DNA of 64,000 bases from JBFWVR01 sp050246635 (GCA_050246635.1 JBFWVR010000001.1:1-64000); one strand, 5' to 3'. Shown: positions 11,960 through 22,013, counted from the stretch's first letter. Numbers and translations: made by a program. Notes: generated by a model from the sequence alone, not told the origin.

Positions 11960-12814
11960 CTACTTCAAGAGCTCCCGAATCTGCCGCACGGCGTAGGCGA
12001 CTTTCATGTCGAAGAGGCGCTTGCCGAGCTCCGGCGTCGAGCGGCGGCCATCGCCCATGATGCCGTTGTTCCTGCGCGGGGCGTTCGGGTCGGGCCGCTG
12101 GCCGGGTGCCGGCACCGGGTCGCCGAGCGCGTTCGGGATCTCGCTGGTGCGCACCCAGCCGGCGTCGCCGCCCAGGTAGAGCATCGTGGAGGTGTCGGGG
12201 ATGCCGGCGTGGGCGCTCGACGGGTAGCCATTGGTCTGGAGCCACTTGTCGAAGTCGCCGTTGGCCCGCGCGTACACCTCGTCGCAGTAGACGACCTTGA
12301 CGCCGTCGGCGGCGTGTTTCGCGGAGAGCTTCTCGGCGACCTGCTTGAGCTCCGCCTGGCCGCCGCCGTGATCGCCCATGAGCACGACGGCCTTGAAGCC
12401 GCTGCGGATGAGCTCCTCGGCGACCTGCTCGTTGACGGCGGCGAAGATTTCCGGCGTCAGGCCGATGGTGCCGGGCAGTTCGGCGCTCGCGCGGTTGGGG
12501 GAGAAGGGCAGGACCGGCGCCGCGATGGCGTTGCCGAGCTCGAGGGCGATGGCGCGCACGATCTCGCGGCCCATCAGGGTGTGTCCCCCGTTCACGTTCT
12601 GCGGGCCGCGCTGTTCGGTGCCGCCGTTGTAGACGAGGGCGGTGGTCTTGCCGGCCGCCATGGCGGCCTTCACCTCGGGCCAGGTCATCATGTCGAACTC
12701 GACGTTCGGCAGCCGCATGGTGGCGACGCCGGGCGTCTGGGCGGTGGCGGCGGTCGGGACGGCGGCGAGCGCCGCGAGGACGGTCAGGAGGATCGCGGGA
12801 CGAAAGGCGCGCAT
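11960..12814 (-). CDS. Secreted creatininase-family amidohydrolase
   Basis: This 284-aa protein begins with a clear signal peptide (residues 1-25, ending AATAQ). It belongs to the creatinine amidohydrolase family, metal-dependent hydrolases of cyclic or linear amides. Family signatures are NGGTEQRGP (Glu67), GGH (His78), a central MGDHGGGQ motif, and YPSSAHAG near the expected late metal ligand. The true substrate is unknown and need not be creatinine. It lies 38 bp downstream of the di-heme cytochrome c gene on the same strand, probably in one operon. Confidence 0.85.
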   Translation of the reverse strand: MRAFRPAILLTVLAALAAVPTAATAQTPGVATMRLPNVEFDMMTWPEVKAAMAAGKTTALVYNGGTEQRGPQNVNGGHTLMGREIVRAIALELGNAIAAPVLPFSPNRASAELPGTIGLTPEIFAAVNEQVAEELIRSGFKAVVLMGDHGGGQAELKQVAEKLSAKHAADGVKVVYCDEVYARANGDFDKWLQTNGYPSSAHAGIPDTSTMLYLGGDAGWVRTSEIPNALGDPVPAPGQRPDPNAPRRNNGIMGDGRRSTPELGKRLFDMKVAYAVRQIRELLK

Positions 12815-12852
12815 GGTGGCTGGATTCCTCGGGAAGTTGGACGGGACGCGGG

Positions 12853-13248
12853 TCAGCGGCCGCCGCTGCCGGTGGCGGTCGGCGGGGTCTGGCTGCCCTG
12901 GTGACAGGTGTAGCAGGTCACGCGGCCCAGGCTCGACTCCTCGGCCTTGGGGGTGTAGACCGGGAAGAACTGCTTGTTGAGGGCCTGGGTCATCTCGATC
13001 ATCTTGCGGGCGGTGAGCTTCCGGGGATTGCCGTCGCTCGTGAAGTCGCCCCGCATGTGGCAGAACCCGCAGTTCACGCCGAGGGCCTGGTTGAACTGCC
13101 GCATCTCGTTCTCGAACTCGTGGACATCGAGGCCCTTGAGCACGAGAATGGTGTCGCTGTCGGCCATCCCGAGCACGGGACGATCCTGGGCCCGGCCGGC
13201 GACGCCGGACAGCGCCACGAAGGCCAGGGCGGCTACGAAGACTCGCAT
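12853..13248 (-). CDS. Small di-heme c-type cytochrome (photosynthetic reaction-centre cytochrome c type)
   Basis: This 131-aa exported protein has a signal peptide (1-20) and two heme c sites, CGFCH (60-64) and CYTCH (112-116). The pattern NQALGVNCGFCH followed by NPRKLTARKMIEMTQALN resembles the short periplasmic proteins annotated as photosynthetic reaction centre cytochrome c subunit in non-phototrophs. It is probably a periplasmic electron carrier. Met at a fixed distance before each CXXCH would be the expected axial ligand. The ATG at 13248 has a GGAG-type ribosome site about 9 bp upstream. It is the first gene of an operon with the creatininase-like gene and divergent from the str promoter. 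Confidence 0.85.
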   Translation of the reverse strand: MRVFVAALAFVALSGVAGRAQDRPVLGMADSDTILVLKGLDVHEFENEMRQFNQALGVNCGFCHMRGDFTSDGNPRKLTARKMIEMTQALNKQFFPVYTPKAEESSLGRVTCYTCHQGSQTPPTATGSGGR

Positions 13249-13381
13249 CTCGTTGTCTCTCCGGTAGTTAGCTGATTGGGGGCGGGTCGGGACGTCCGGG
13301 ACATGCCGCGGAACCCTTCCGGGAGATCGTCGGGAAACCGGGGGCCGTCGCCGCCGGGGACCAAGCCTAGCACACCAGGGG

Positions 13382-13411
13382 TTGCGCTCTGTGGGTGAGC
13401 TTTGCTATATT
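13382..13411 (+). promoter_or_regulatory. Promoter of the str/ribosomal protein operon
   Basis: TTGCGC (13382-13387), an 18-bp spacer and TATATT (13406-13411) make a plausible housekeeping promoter. Transcription would start near 13418, about 290 nt before rpsL. The downstream leader is strongly structured. Confidence 0.65.
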
Positions 13412-13417
13412 CGCAAG

Positions 13418-13707
13418 GTTCTCGTGGGGCCAGGACACCCTATCTGGTTCCATCCGCTCTGGAAGTGGCCCGGGCCGACTTCGCCCGCGCTTCCTGAACT
13501 GGCAGCACCGTGACGCCACGTCGCGTCCGCCGGTGCCGATAACACACAGGTAGTAGGGTCATCCGGCCTCGAGTGCCAAGCACGCCCCTGCGGGGGTGGC
13601 TTCTAGGCTCGAGGCGCCACGCCGCCGCCCCGTTTGCGGGGTGCGCGGTTGGTTCGTCTGTTCATGGGCGGGCGCGGGCCCCGTTTTGCCGCGCGAGTGG
13701 AGCGATC
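13418..13707 (+). ncRNA. Structured 5' leader of the str operon (predicted)
   Basis: This roughly 290-nt untranslated leader contains three stems. The first pairs 13425-13433 with 13444-13452 (9 bp including two G-U pairs). The second is built on GGAAG 13461-13465 and CTTCC 13490-13494 with an inner GGGC/GCCC. The third is long: 8 bp (13566-13573 with 13608-13615), then 4 bp plus 6 bp closing a 4-nt loop around 13589. No T-run follows any of them, so they are not simple terminators. I recognise no riboswitch class. A role in autoregulation or attenuation is an inference. Confidence 0.45.
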
Positions 13708-14082
13708 GTGCCGACGATCAGTCAGCTGGTCCGCAAGGGACGCGAAAAGATCGAGTGGAAGACCAAGAGCCCCGCGCTCGATCGGAGCCCGCAGAAGCGC
13801 GGGGTCTGCGTGCGTGTGTTCACCCAGACGCCGAAGAAGCCGAACTCGGCGCTGCGGAAGGTCGCGCGCGTGCGCCTGACCAACAAGATCGAGGTCACCA
13901 CCTACATCCCGGGCGTCGGGCACAACCTGCAGGAGCACTCGCTGGTGCTCATCCGGGGCGGCCGTGTGAAGGACCTGCCCGGCGTGCGCTATCACGTGGT
14001 CCGGGGCAGCCTCGACGCGGTCGGGGTCCAGGGCCGCAAGCAGAGCCGCTCGAAGTACGGCGCCAAGCGCCCGAAGTCGTAG
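13708..14082 (+). CDS. rpsL: 30S ribosomal protein S12
   Basis: S12 (124 aa) shapes the decoding centre and is the classic streptomycin-resistance target. The start is GTG at 13708 (VPTISQLVRKG) with GGAG 5 bp upstream; the frame is open further upstream but that part is not S12. TKSPALDRSPQKRGVC, TPKKPNSALRKVARVRL and the C-terminal QSRSKYGAKRPK are diagnostic. It is the first gene of the 19-kb ribosomal block, followed by rpsG after a 21-bp heptamer-like gap. Confidence 0.98.
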   Translation: MPTISQLVRKGREKIEWKTKSPALDRSPQKRGVCVRVFTQTPKKPNSALRKVARVRLTNKIEVTTYIPGVGHNLQEHSLVLIRGGRVKDLPGVRYHVVRGSLDAVGVQGRKQSRSKYGAKRPKS

Positions 14083-14083
14083 T

Positions 14084-14103
14084 CCGAAAGCCGAGAGCCG
14101 AAG
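14084..14103 (+). repeat. Heptamer spacer between rpsL and rpsG
   Basis: The gap consists of CCGAAAG, CCGAGAG and CCGAAG running into the rpsG ATG. The A/G-rich units may also serve as the ribosome-binding stretch. Similar CCGAGAG words precede rplW (18501-18507) and rpsH. Confidence 0.5.
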
Positions 14104-14577
14104 ATGCCGCGTAGACGTGAAATCGCGAAGCGTGAACTGGCCCCGGACGCCCTGTACAACAGCGCGCTGGTGACCAAGTTCATCAACACGATCATGCAGG
14201 AGGGGAAGCGGTCCACGGCGGAGCGCATCCTCTACAAGAGCTTCGACATCATCAAGGAGCGCACCGGCGACGATCCGCTCAAGGTCTTCAAGAAGGCCGT
14301 GGACAACGTCAAGCCCGCGCTCGAGGTGAAGTCGCGTCGCGTCGGCGGCTCCAACTACCAGGTGCCGATCGAGGTGAACCCGAACCGCCGCCTCTCGCTG
14401 AGCATCCGCTGGCTCGTGAGCTACGCGCGCTCGCGCGGCGACGGCAAGACGATGTGGGAGAAGCTCGCCAACGAGCTGCTGGACGCGGCGAACCTCCGGG
14501 GCGGCGCGGTCAAGAAGCGCGAGGACACGCACCGCATGGCGGAGGCCAACAAGGCCTTCGCGCACTACCGCTGGTAG
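14104..14577 (+). CDS. rpsG: 30S ribosomal protein S7
   Basis: S7 (157 aa) nucleates assembly of the 30S head by binding the 3' major domain of 16S rRNA. It begins MPRRREIAKRE and shows KFINTIMQEGKRSTAERI, VGGSNYQVPIEV and HRMAEANKAFAHYRW, all standard. Length matches the usual short form. In other bacteria S7 represses its own operon; the small stem at 14597-14613 (GTCAGC/GCTGAC) in the rpsG-fusA gap is a possible site, but this is speculative. Confidence 0.98.
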   Translation: MPRRREIAKRELAPDALYNSALVTKFINTIMQEGKRSTAERILYKSFDIIKERTGDDPLKVFKKAVDNVKPALEVKSRRVGGSNYQVPIEVNPNRRLSLSIRWLVSYARSRGDGKTMWEKLANELLDAANLRGGAVKKREDTHRMAEANKAFAHYRW

Positions 14578-14638
14578 CGGCGGCGCCGAGGATTCCGTCA
14601 GCCCCGCGCTGACCGTTAACTAGCGAAGGCAGTTCGTC

Positions 14639-16747
<2,109 letters not shown>

Positions 16748-16768
16748 GGCAGCCGCCAAGGACGAGAG

Positions 16769-17098
16769 ATGCTCGGAGACAAGATTCGCATTCGCCTGAA
16801 GGCGTACGACGCGCGTGTGCTGGACCAGAGCACCGGCGAGATCGTCGAGACCGCCAAGCGCACGGGCGCCCGCCTCGCCGGGCCGATCCCGCTGCCGACC
16901 GAGATCAACAAGTGGACGGTCCTGCGCTCGCCGCACGTGGACAAGAAGTCGCGCGAGCAGTTCGAGGTCCGCACGCACAAGCGGCTGATCGACATCTTCG
17001 AGCCGACGCCGCAGACGGTGGACGCGCTGATGAAGCTCGACCTGCCCGCCGGCGTGGACGTCGAGATCAAGGCCTTCGGCAAGGAACACGGCAAGTAA
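16769..17098 (+). CDS. rpsJ: 30S ribosomal protein S10 / NusE
   Basis: S10 (109 aa) is a 30S head protein and, as NusE, a partner of NusG and NusB in transcription antitermination. IRIRLKAYDARVLDQS, GPIPLPTEINKWTVLRSPHVDKKSREQFE and HKRLIDIFEPT are diagnostic. It follows fusA by 21 bp with an AAGGA ribosome site, so the S10 operon is fused to the str operon without its own visible promoter. Confidence 0.98.
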   Translation: MLGDKIRIRLKAYDARVLDQSTGEIVETAKRTGARLAGPIPLPTEINKWTVLRSPHVDKKSREQFEVRTHKRLIDIFEPTPQTVDALMKLDLPAGVDVEIKAFGKEHGK

Positions 17099-17131
17099 CG
17101 CGCCGGCGACGCGGCACGAGGATTGACAACG

Positions 17132-17815
17132 ATGGTCACAGGCATCATCGGCAAGAAGGTCGGGATGACGCAGCTCTTCCTCGAGGACGGCACGGTGGCT
17201 CCGGCCACGGTGCTCGTCGCGGGGCCCTGCGTGGTCGTCCAGGGCAAAGCCGTGGACACCGACGGGTACGAGGCGGTGCAGATCGGCTTCGTCGAGGGCA
17301 AACCGGCCCGGGTGAACAAGGCGCTGGCGGGGCACTTCCGCAAGGCCAACGTGCCGCCGACGCGGGTCCGCCGCGAGGTCGACCTGGCCAAGGGCGGCGA
17401 GGCGCCGAAGGCGGGCGACGAGGTGCTGTGCTCGATCTTCAGCACGGGCGAGCGCGTGGACGTCATCGGCACCAGCAAGGGCCACGGCTTCCAGGGCGTC
17501 GTCAAGCGGCACCACTTCGGGGGCGGTGACAAGACGCACGGCTCGATGTTCCACCGGGCCCCGGGCTCGATTGGCGCCTCGTCCTACCCCTCGCGCGTGT
17601 TCCCCGGCATGCGGGCGCACGGCCACATGGGCTCGGACCGCGTCACCGTGCGCAACCTGAAGGTGCTGAAGGTCGACGCCGAGAACCACCTGATCGTGGT
17701 GCGCGGCGCCGTGCCGGGGGCCAACGGCGGGTACGTCGTGATCCGCAAGGCGGTCGCGCCGAAGCCCGAGCCGCAGCCGCAGCTCCAGGAGAAGCCCAAG
17801 AAGGGCAAGAAGTAG
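17132..17815 (+). CDS. rplC: 50S ribosomal protein L3
   Basis: L3 (227 aa) is an early assembly protein near the peptidyl transferase centre. The ATG at 17132 is preferred over an in-frame TTG at 17123 because GAGGA at 17118-17122 lies at proper distance only from the ATG. IIGKKVGMTQLF, HGSMFHRAPGSIG and FPGMRAHGHMGSDRVTVRN identify it. The protein carries an extra C-terminal tail rich in P, Q and K beyond the usual length of about 210. The stop overlaps the first unit of a GATTNNN repeat array. Confidence 0.97.
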   Translation: MVTGIIGKKVGMTQLFLEDGTVAPATVLVAGPCVVVQGKAVDTDGYEAVQIGFVEGKPARVNKALAGHFRKANVPPTRVRREVDLAKGGEAPKAGDEVLCSIFSTGERVDVIGTSKGHGFQGVVKRHHFGGGDKTHGSMFHRAPGSIGASSYPSRVFPGMRAHGHMGSDRVTVRNLKVLKVDAENHLIVVRGAVPGANGGYVVIRKAVAPKPEPQPQLQEKPKKGKK

Positions 17816-17860
17816 ATCTCAGCGTGACGGCGTGAGATTGCAGATTGGATTGCGGATTCA
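17815..17860 (+). repeat. GATTNNN heptamer array between rplC and rplD
   Basis: Starting on the last base of the rplC stop: GATCTCA, GCGTGAC, GGCGTGA, GATTGCA, GATTG, GATTGCG, GATTCA, then the rplD start at 17864. The array fills the whole gap, leaving no obvious ribosome-binding site. The first unit GATCTCA recurs in the arrays after rpmJ and rplQ. Confidence 0.7.
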
Positions 17861-17863
17861 GCC

Positions 17864-18484
17864 ATGACTGTTGATGTCGTGAACGCGCAGAACCAGAAGG
17901 TCGGGTCGATGGACCTCAGCGACGAGGTCTTCGGCGGCCGGGCGAAGACGGACCTGATCCACGAGTCCGTCGTGCGCGAGCAGGCCGCGGCCCGCCGCGG
18001 CACGCACGCCACCAAGAACCGCGCCCTCGTGAGCGGCAGCGGCAAGAAGCCGTGGCGGCAGAAGGGCACCGGCCGGGCGCGCGTCGGCGAGACGCGCAAC
18101 CCGCTGTGGCGCAAGGGCGGCACGGTGTTCGGCCCCCAGCCCCGCAGCTACGCGTACCACCTGCCGAAGAAGGTCGAGAAGGGCGCGCTGCGCGCGGCGC
18201 TGCAGGTGAAGCTCCAGGGCGGCGCGGTGCTCGTGGTGGACCAGCTGTCCGCCAGCGAGATCAAGACCAAGGCCGCGGCGGCCCTGCTGAAGACGCTGGG
18301 CGTCACCGGCAAGGCGCTGCTCGTCGACGTGCAGCCGGACGAGAAGCTGGCGCTGTCGGTGCGCAACGTGCCCGGCGTCCGGCTGCTCGCGAGCAACCGG
18401 ATCACGGCGCGCGACGTGATGGACACCCGCCTGGTGGTGCTCACGCCGGCGGCGCTGGAGAAGCTGCAGACCGTGCTGGCCTGA
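17864..18484 (+). CDS. rplD: 50S ribosomal protein L4
   Basis: L4 (206 aa) lines the peptide exit tunnel and in enterobacteria autoregulates the S10 operon. GSGKKPWRQKGTGRARVG and GGTVFGPQPRSYAYHLPKKV form the tunnel loop signature. No S10-type leader is visible upstream because the operon is fused to str. The preceding gap is made entirely of heptamer repeats, which is odd for a highly expressed gene. Confidence 0.97.
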   Translation: MTVDVVNAQNQKVGSMDLSDEVFGGRAKTDLIHESVVREQAAARRGTHATKNRALVSGSGKKPWRQKGTGRARVGETRNPLWRKGGTVFGPQPRSYAYHLPKKVEKGALRAALQVKLQGGAVLVVDQLSASEIKTKAAAALLKTLGVTGKALLVDVQPDEKLALSVRNVPGVRLLASNRITARDVMDTRLVVLTPAALEKLQTVLA

Positions 18485-18511
18485 CGGCCGCGAGCGAAAG
18501 CCGAGAGCGTC

Positions 18512-18802
18512 ATGAAACTGACCGATGTGATTCGCCGCCCCCTGGTCACCGAGAAGACCACCCTCCTGCGGGAGGATGGCCGGACCGTGGTGTTCGAGGT
18601 GGCGCGCGACGCCAACAAGATCGACGTCAAGCGCGCGGTCGAGCAGCTGCTCGGGGCCAAGGTGGCGGACGTCCGCACCGCGAACACCCAGGGCAAGCTG
18701 AAGCGCCAGGGCCGCTACATCGGCCGCCGGCCCGACTGGAAGAAGGCGTACGTCACGCTCAAGGACGGGGAGAAGCTCCCCGACTTCCTCGAGGGCGCGT
18801 AG
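18512..18802 (+). CDS. rplW: 50S ribosomal protein L23
   Basis: L23 (96 aa) sits at the tunnel exit and docks trigger factor and SRP. IRRPLVTEKTTLL, NKIDVKRAVEQLLGAKVADVRT and RQGRYIGRRPDWKKAYVTL are typical. The gap from rplD is 27 bp and contains CCGCGAG and CCGAGAG words like those before rpsG. Confidence 0.97.
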   Translation: MKLTDVIRRPLVTEKTTLLREDGRTVVFEVARDANKIDVKRAVEQLLGAKVADVRTANTQGKLKRQGRYIGRRPDWKKAYVTLKDGEKLPDFLEGA

Positions 18803-18824
18803 GCGCGGAAGAGGGGAATCGACG

Positions 18825-19649
18825 ATGCCGATTCGCAAGTACAAGCCCACGTCGCCGGGCCGCCGCCAGATGACGGTCCAGACGTTCGACGAGATCACGA
18901 CGCAGGAGCCGTATCGCCCGCTCACCGAGCCGCTGAAGCGGTCCGGCGGGCGGAACAACACGGGCGAGCTGACGTCCTGGTGGCGCGGTGGCGGCCACAA
19001 GCGCCTCTACCGGGTCATCGACTTCAAGCGGGACAAGAAGGACATCCCCGGCACGATCACGACGGTCGAGTACGACCCGAACCGCTCGGCGCGGATCGCG
19101 CTCGTGACCTACGCCGACGGCGAGAAGCGCTACATCCTGCAGCCGGCCGGCATGAAGGTCGGGGACCAGGTGGTCGCGGGCGACGGCGTGGACATCCTGC
19201 CGGGCAACTGCCTGCCGCTGCGCAGCATGCCGCTCGGCACGATGGTGCACAACGTCGAGCTCAAGCCCGGCAAGGGCGGGCAGCTCGCGCGCAGCGCCGG
19301 CGCGTCGGTCCAGGTCGTCGCCAAGGAAGGCGAGTACGTCTCGGTGAAGCTGCCGTCGGGCGAGATCCGCAAGATCCTGCAGGACTGCGTCGCCACCGTC
19401 GGCCAGGTCGGCAACCTCGACCACGAGAACGTGTCGATCGGCAAGGCGGGCCGCAGCCGCTGGCTCGGCAAGAAGCCGCACGTGCGCGGCGTCGCGATGA
19501 ACCCGGTCGACCACCCGCTCGGCGGCGGCGAGGGCAAGACCTCGGGCGGCCGGCACCCGGTCACGCCGTGGGGCGTGCCGACCAAGGGCTACAAGACGCG
19601 GAACCGGAAGCCCAGCGACAAGTTCATCGTGCAGCGGCGCAAGCGGTAA
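18825..19649 (+). CDS. rplB: 50S ribosomal protein L2
   Basis: L2 (274 aa) is needed for subunit association and peptidyl transfer. Full length with standard motifs: KPTSPGRRQMTV, RNNTGELTSWWRGGGHKRLYR, and the C-terminal HPLGGGEGKTSGGRHPVTPWG containing the conserved histidine, ending in a basic tail. It is 22 bp after rplW and 33 bp before rpsS. Confidence 0.98.
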   Translation: MPIRKYKPTSPGRRQMTVQTFDEITTQEPYRPLTEPLKRSGGRNNTGELTSWWRGGGHKRLYRVIDFKRDKKDIPGTITTVEYDPNRSARIALVTYADGEKRYILQPAGMKVGDQVVAGDGVDILPGNCLPLRSMPLGTMVHNVELKPGKGGQLARSAGASVQVVAKEGEYVSVKLPSGEIRKILQDCVATVGQVGNLDHENVSIGKAGRSRWLGKKPHVRGVAMNPVDHPLGGGEGKTSGGRHPVTPWGVPTKGYKTRNRKPSDKFIVQRRKR

Positions 19650-19682
19650 CGCGCGCCCCAACCGCAAGAGACGAGAGCTGAT

Positions 19683-19970
19683 ATGAGCCGCTCACTGAAG
19701 AAGGGCCCGTTCATCGACACCTCCCTCCTCGAGAAGGTGGAAGGCATGAACCGGGCGGGCGAGAAGAAGGTGATCAAGACCTGGTCGCGCCGGTCCACCG
19801 TGATCCCCGAGATGGTGGGGCACACGCTGGCGGTGCACAACGGGCGCAAGTTCGTGCCGGTCTACGTCACCGAAAACATGGTGGGCCACAAGCTCGGCGA
19901 GTTCTCGCCGACCCGCCAGTTCAAGGGCCACGCCGCGAAGGCGGACAAGGCGGCCGGGGGGAAGGGCTAG
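19683..19970 (+). CDS. rpsS: 30S ribosomal protein S19
   Basis: S19 (95 aa) forms part of the 30S head with S13. MSRSLKKGPFID, KTWSRRSTVIPEMVG, TLAVHNGRKFVPVYVTENMVGHKLGEF and PTRQFKGH are diagnostic. It ends 3 bp before rplV. Confidence 0.98.
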   Translation: MSRSLKKGPFIDTSLLEKVEGMNRAGEKKVIKTWSRRSTVIPEMVGHTLAVHNGRKFVPVYVTENMVGHKLGEFSPTRQFKGHAAKADKAAGGKG

Positions 19971-19973
19971 GCC

Positions 19974-20393
19974 ATGGTTCGCGCGGAAGCAACGGCGAAG
20001 TACGTGCGCACCTCGGCGCAGAAGGCCGCGCTGGTGCTCGACCTGATCCGCGGGAAGGACGTCAACCGCGCGCTCGCGGCGCTCCAGTTCAGCAAGAAGA
20101 GCGTGGCGCGCGACGTGGCGAAGGTCCTGCGGTCGGCGGTGGCCAACGTGCAGCAGAAGGACGGGTTCGGGGGCGACGTGGAGCGGCTGTTCGTGTCGCG
20201 CTGCCATGCCGACCAGGGCCCCTCGCTGAAGCGGGTCCGGCCGGCCCCGATGGGCCGGGCGTTCCGGGTGATCAAGCGCACGACACACCTCACCGTGGAG
20301 GTGGCGGAGCGGCCCCAGGTGATTGCGGCGGTGGGCGGCACGTCCACCGGAACGAAGGGCGCGCGCGGCCGGAAGGCCGCCGCGGCCGAGTAA
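19974..20393 (+). CDS. rplV: 50S ribosomal protein L22
   Basis: L22 (139 aa) spans the subunit with a loop in the exit tunnel. AKYVRTSAQKAALVLDLIRGKDVNRALAAL and the loop RVRPAPMGRAF identify it; the run between is uninterrupted. A 25-30-residue lysine/alanine/glycine C-terminal tail makes it longer than the usual 110. Confidence 0.96.
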   Translation: MVRAEATAKYVRTSAQKAALVLDLIRGKDVNRALAALQFSKKSVARDVAKVLRSAVANVQQKDGFGGDVERLFVSRCHADQGPSLKRVRPAPMGRAFRVIKRTTHLTVEVAERPQVIAAVGGTSTGTKGARGRKAAAAE

Positions 20394-20406
20394 GAAGGAG
20401 ACGGCA

Positions 20407-21114
20407 GTGGGCCAGAAGGTTCACCCCTACGGGTTCCGGATCGGGTTCAACAAGACGTGGACGTCGCGGTGGTTCGCCGACAAGGACTACGCGAACCTCC
20501 TCCACGAGGACCTCAAGCTCAAGCGCGACCTGAAGCGCCGCTTCCAGCACGCGGGCGTGGCGAAGGTCGAGATCGAGCGCGCGGCCAACAAGCTGAAGAT
20601 CGACATCCACACCTCGCGGCCGGGCATCATCATCGGCCGCAAGGGGCAGGAGGTCGACAAGCTGAAGCAGGAGGTCCAGCGCCGGACCAACCGCGAGGTC
20701 TTCATCAACATCCAGGAGATCCAGAAGCCGGAGCTCGACGCGCAGCTCATCGGCGAGTCGGTCGCCATGCAGCTCGAGCGCCGCATCGCGTTCCGCCGCG
20801 CCATGCGCAAGGCCGTCGAGTCGGCGCTGCGCTTCGGGGCGCGCGGGATCAAGGTGCGGGTGTCGGGCCGGCTGAACGGCGCCGAGATCGCGCGGTCGGA
20901 GTGGTACCTGCACGGCCAGCTGCCGCTGCAGACGCTGCGCGCCGACATCGACTACGGCTTCGCCGAGGCCAACACGACCTACGGCCAGATCGGCGTGAAG
21001 GTGTGGCTCTACAAGGGCGAGCGGCTCACGCCGCGCGTCGGCCGCGAGGAAGAGTACCGGGATCGGGACCGGGACCGCGGACCGCGGCGCCCGCCGCGCG
21101 AGGCGCGGGGCTGA
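20407..21114 (+). CDS. rpsC: 30S ribosomal protein S3
   Basis: S3 (235 aa) lies at the mRNA entry site and contributes to helicase activity. The start is GTG at 20407 (VGQKVHPYGFRIG) with AAGGAG 7 bp upstream; the open frame extends upstream into rplV but is not S3. The KH domain (SRPGIIIGRKGQEVDKLKQE) and C-terminal domain (YGQIGVKVWLYKGE) are present, followed by an arginine/aspartate-rich tail. Confidence 0.97.
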   Translation: MGQKVHPYGFRIGFNKTWTSRWFADKDYANLLHEDLKLKRDLKRRFQHAGVAKVEIERAANKLKIDIHTSRPGIIIGRKGQEVDKLKQEVQRRTNREVFINIQEIQKPELDAQLIGESVAMQLERRIAFRRAMRKAVESALRFGARGIKVRVSGRLNGAEIARSEWYLHGQLPLQTLRADIDYGFAEANTTYGQIGVKVWLYKGERLTPRVGREEEYRDRDRDRGPRRPPREARG

Positions 21115-21142
21115 TCCGGGCGGAAGAGCGGGAGTTGTCGTC

Positions 21143-21568
21143 ATGTTGATGCCGAAGAAGGTCAAGTACCGCAAGCAGCAGCGCGGCCGGATGACCGGGA
21201 AGGCCTGGCGCGGGTCGGACGTCTCCTTCGGGGACTTCGGGCTGAAGGCGCTGGAGCCCTGCTGGCTGACGGACCGCCAGATCGAGGCGGCCCGCGTCGC
21301 GATGACGCGGTCGGTCAAGCGCGGCGGGAAGATCTGGGTGCGGGTGTTCCCCGACAAGCCGATCACCAAGAAGCCGCAGGAAACCCGAATGGGTAAGGGC
21401 AAGGGCGCGCCCGAGGGCTGGGTCTGCGTGATCCGACCCGGCCGGATCCTCTTCGAGATGGAGGGGGTGCCGGAGGCCGAAGCGAAGCGCGCGATGCAGC
21501 TGGCGTCGGCCAAGCTGCCGATCAAGACGAAGTTCGCCACGCGCTTCGCGCAGGAGAAGGCGTCATGA
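21143..21568 (+). CDS. rplP: 50S ribosomal protein L16
   Basis: L16 (141 aa) organises the A-site side of the 50S subunit. It begins MLMPKKVKYRKQQRGRM, the normal family N-terminus, which supports the first ATG. GDFGLKALEPCWLTDRQIEAARVAM and MGKGKGAPEGWV are typical. It overlaps rpmC by 4 bp (ATGA), showing translational coupling. Confidence 0.97.
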   Translation: MLMPKKVKYRKQQRGRMTGKAWRGSDVSFGDFGLKALEPCWLTDRQIEAARVAMTRSVKRGGKIWVRVFPDKPITKKPQETRMGKGKGAPEGWVCVIRPGRILFEMEGVPEAEAKRAMQLASAKLPIKTKFATRFAQEKAS

Positions 21569-21756
21569 CGACCGCGGGGGAGCTCCGGGACCTCGACACC
21601 GACGCCCTGGCGGCGAAGGAGCGGGAGCTCGATGATCAGTTGTTCCGGCTGCGCATCCAGAAGTCGATGGGGCAGCTGGAGTCGCCCGGCACGATCCGGA
21701 CCGTGCGCCGCGAGCTGGCGCGCGTGAAGACCGTTCTCAGGGAGAAGGCGAAGTAG
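21565..21756 (+). CDS. rpmC: 50S ribosomal protein L29
   Basis: L29 (63 aa) is a small coiled-coil protein at the tunnel exit beside L23. ELRDLDTDALAAKERELDDQLF and the conserved RLRIQKSMGQLESPG and RRELARVKTVL match the family. It overlaps rplP by 4 bp and ends 2 bp before rpsQ. Confidence 0.95.
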   Translation: MTTAGELRDLDTDALAAKERELDDQLFRLRIQKSMGQLESPGTIRTVRRELARVKTVLREKAK

Positions 21757-21758
21757 CC

Positions 21759-22013
21759 ATGGCCGCGAAGACGGAACTGCAGGGTGTCGTGGTGAGCGAC
21801 AAGATGCAGAAGAGCGTGGTGGTGTCCGTGGAGCGGCGGGTGCAGCACCCGGTCTACGGGAAGACGCAGAAGCGGACCTCGCGGTTCATCGCCCACGACG
21901 AGGCGAACGACGCGAAGGTCGGCGACCGGGTGGCGATCTCCGAGACACGCCCCCTGAGCGCCCGCAAGCGCTGGACCGTGACGCGCATCGTCGAGCGCGC
22001 GCCGCAGGTGTAG
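21759..22013 (+). CDS. rpsQ: 30S ribosomal protein S17
   Basis: S17 (84 aa) is an early-binding 30S protein with an OB fold. LQGVVVSDKMQKSVVVSVER, HPVYGKTQKRTSRFIAHDE and VGDRVAISETRPLSARKRWTV are diagnostic; the core is complete and the length is usual. Confidence 0.97.
   Translation: MAAKTELQGVVVSDKMQKSVVVSVERRVQHPVYGKTQKRTSRFIAHDEANDAKVGDRVAISETRPLSARKRWTVTRIVERAPQV

Noticed and set aside
13566..13615. Intrinsic terminator or riboswitch in the str leader
   Set aside because: No T-run follows the hairpin and no known riboswitch core is visible, so only a structured leader is claimed.
13249..13707. tRNA or small protein gene upstream of rpsL
   Set aside because: No cloverleaf with conserved TTCGANNC, and the open frames lack start signals and family features.
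17123..17131. TTG start for rplC
   Set aside because: The ribosome-binding GAGGA abuts the TTG; the ATG 9 bp on has correct spacing and the usual N-terminus.
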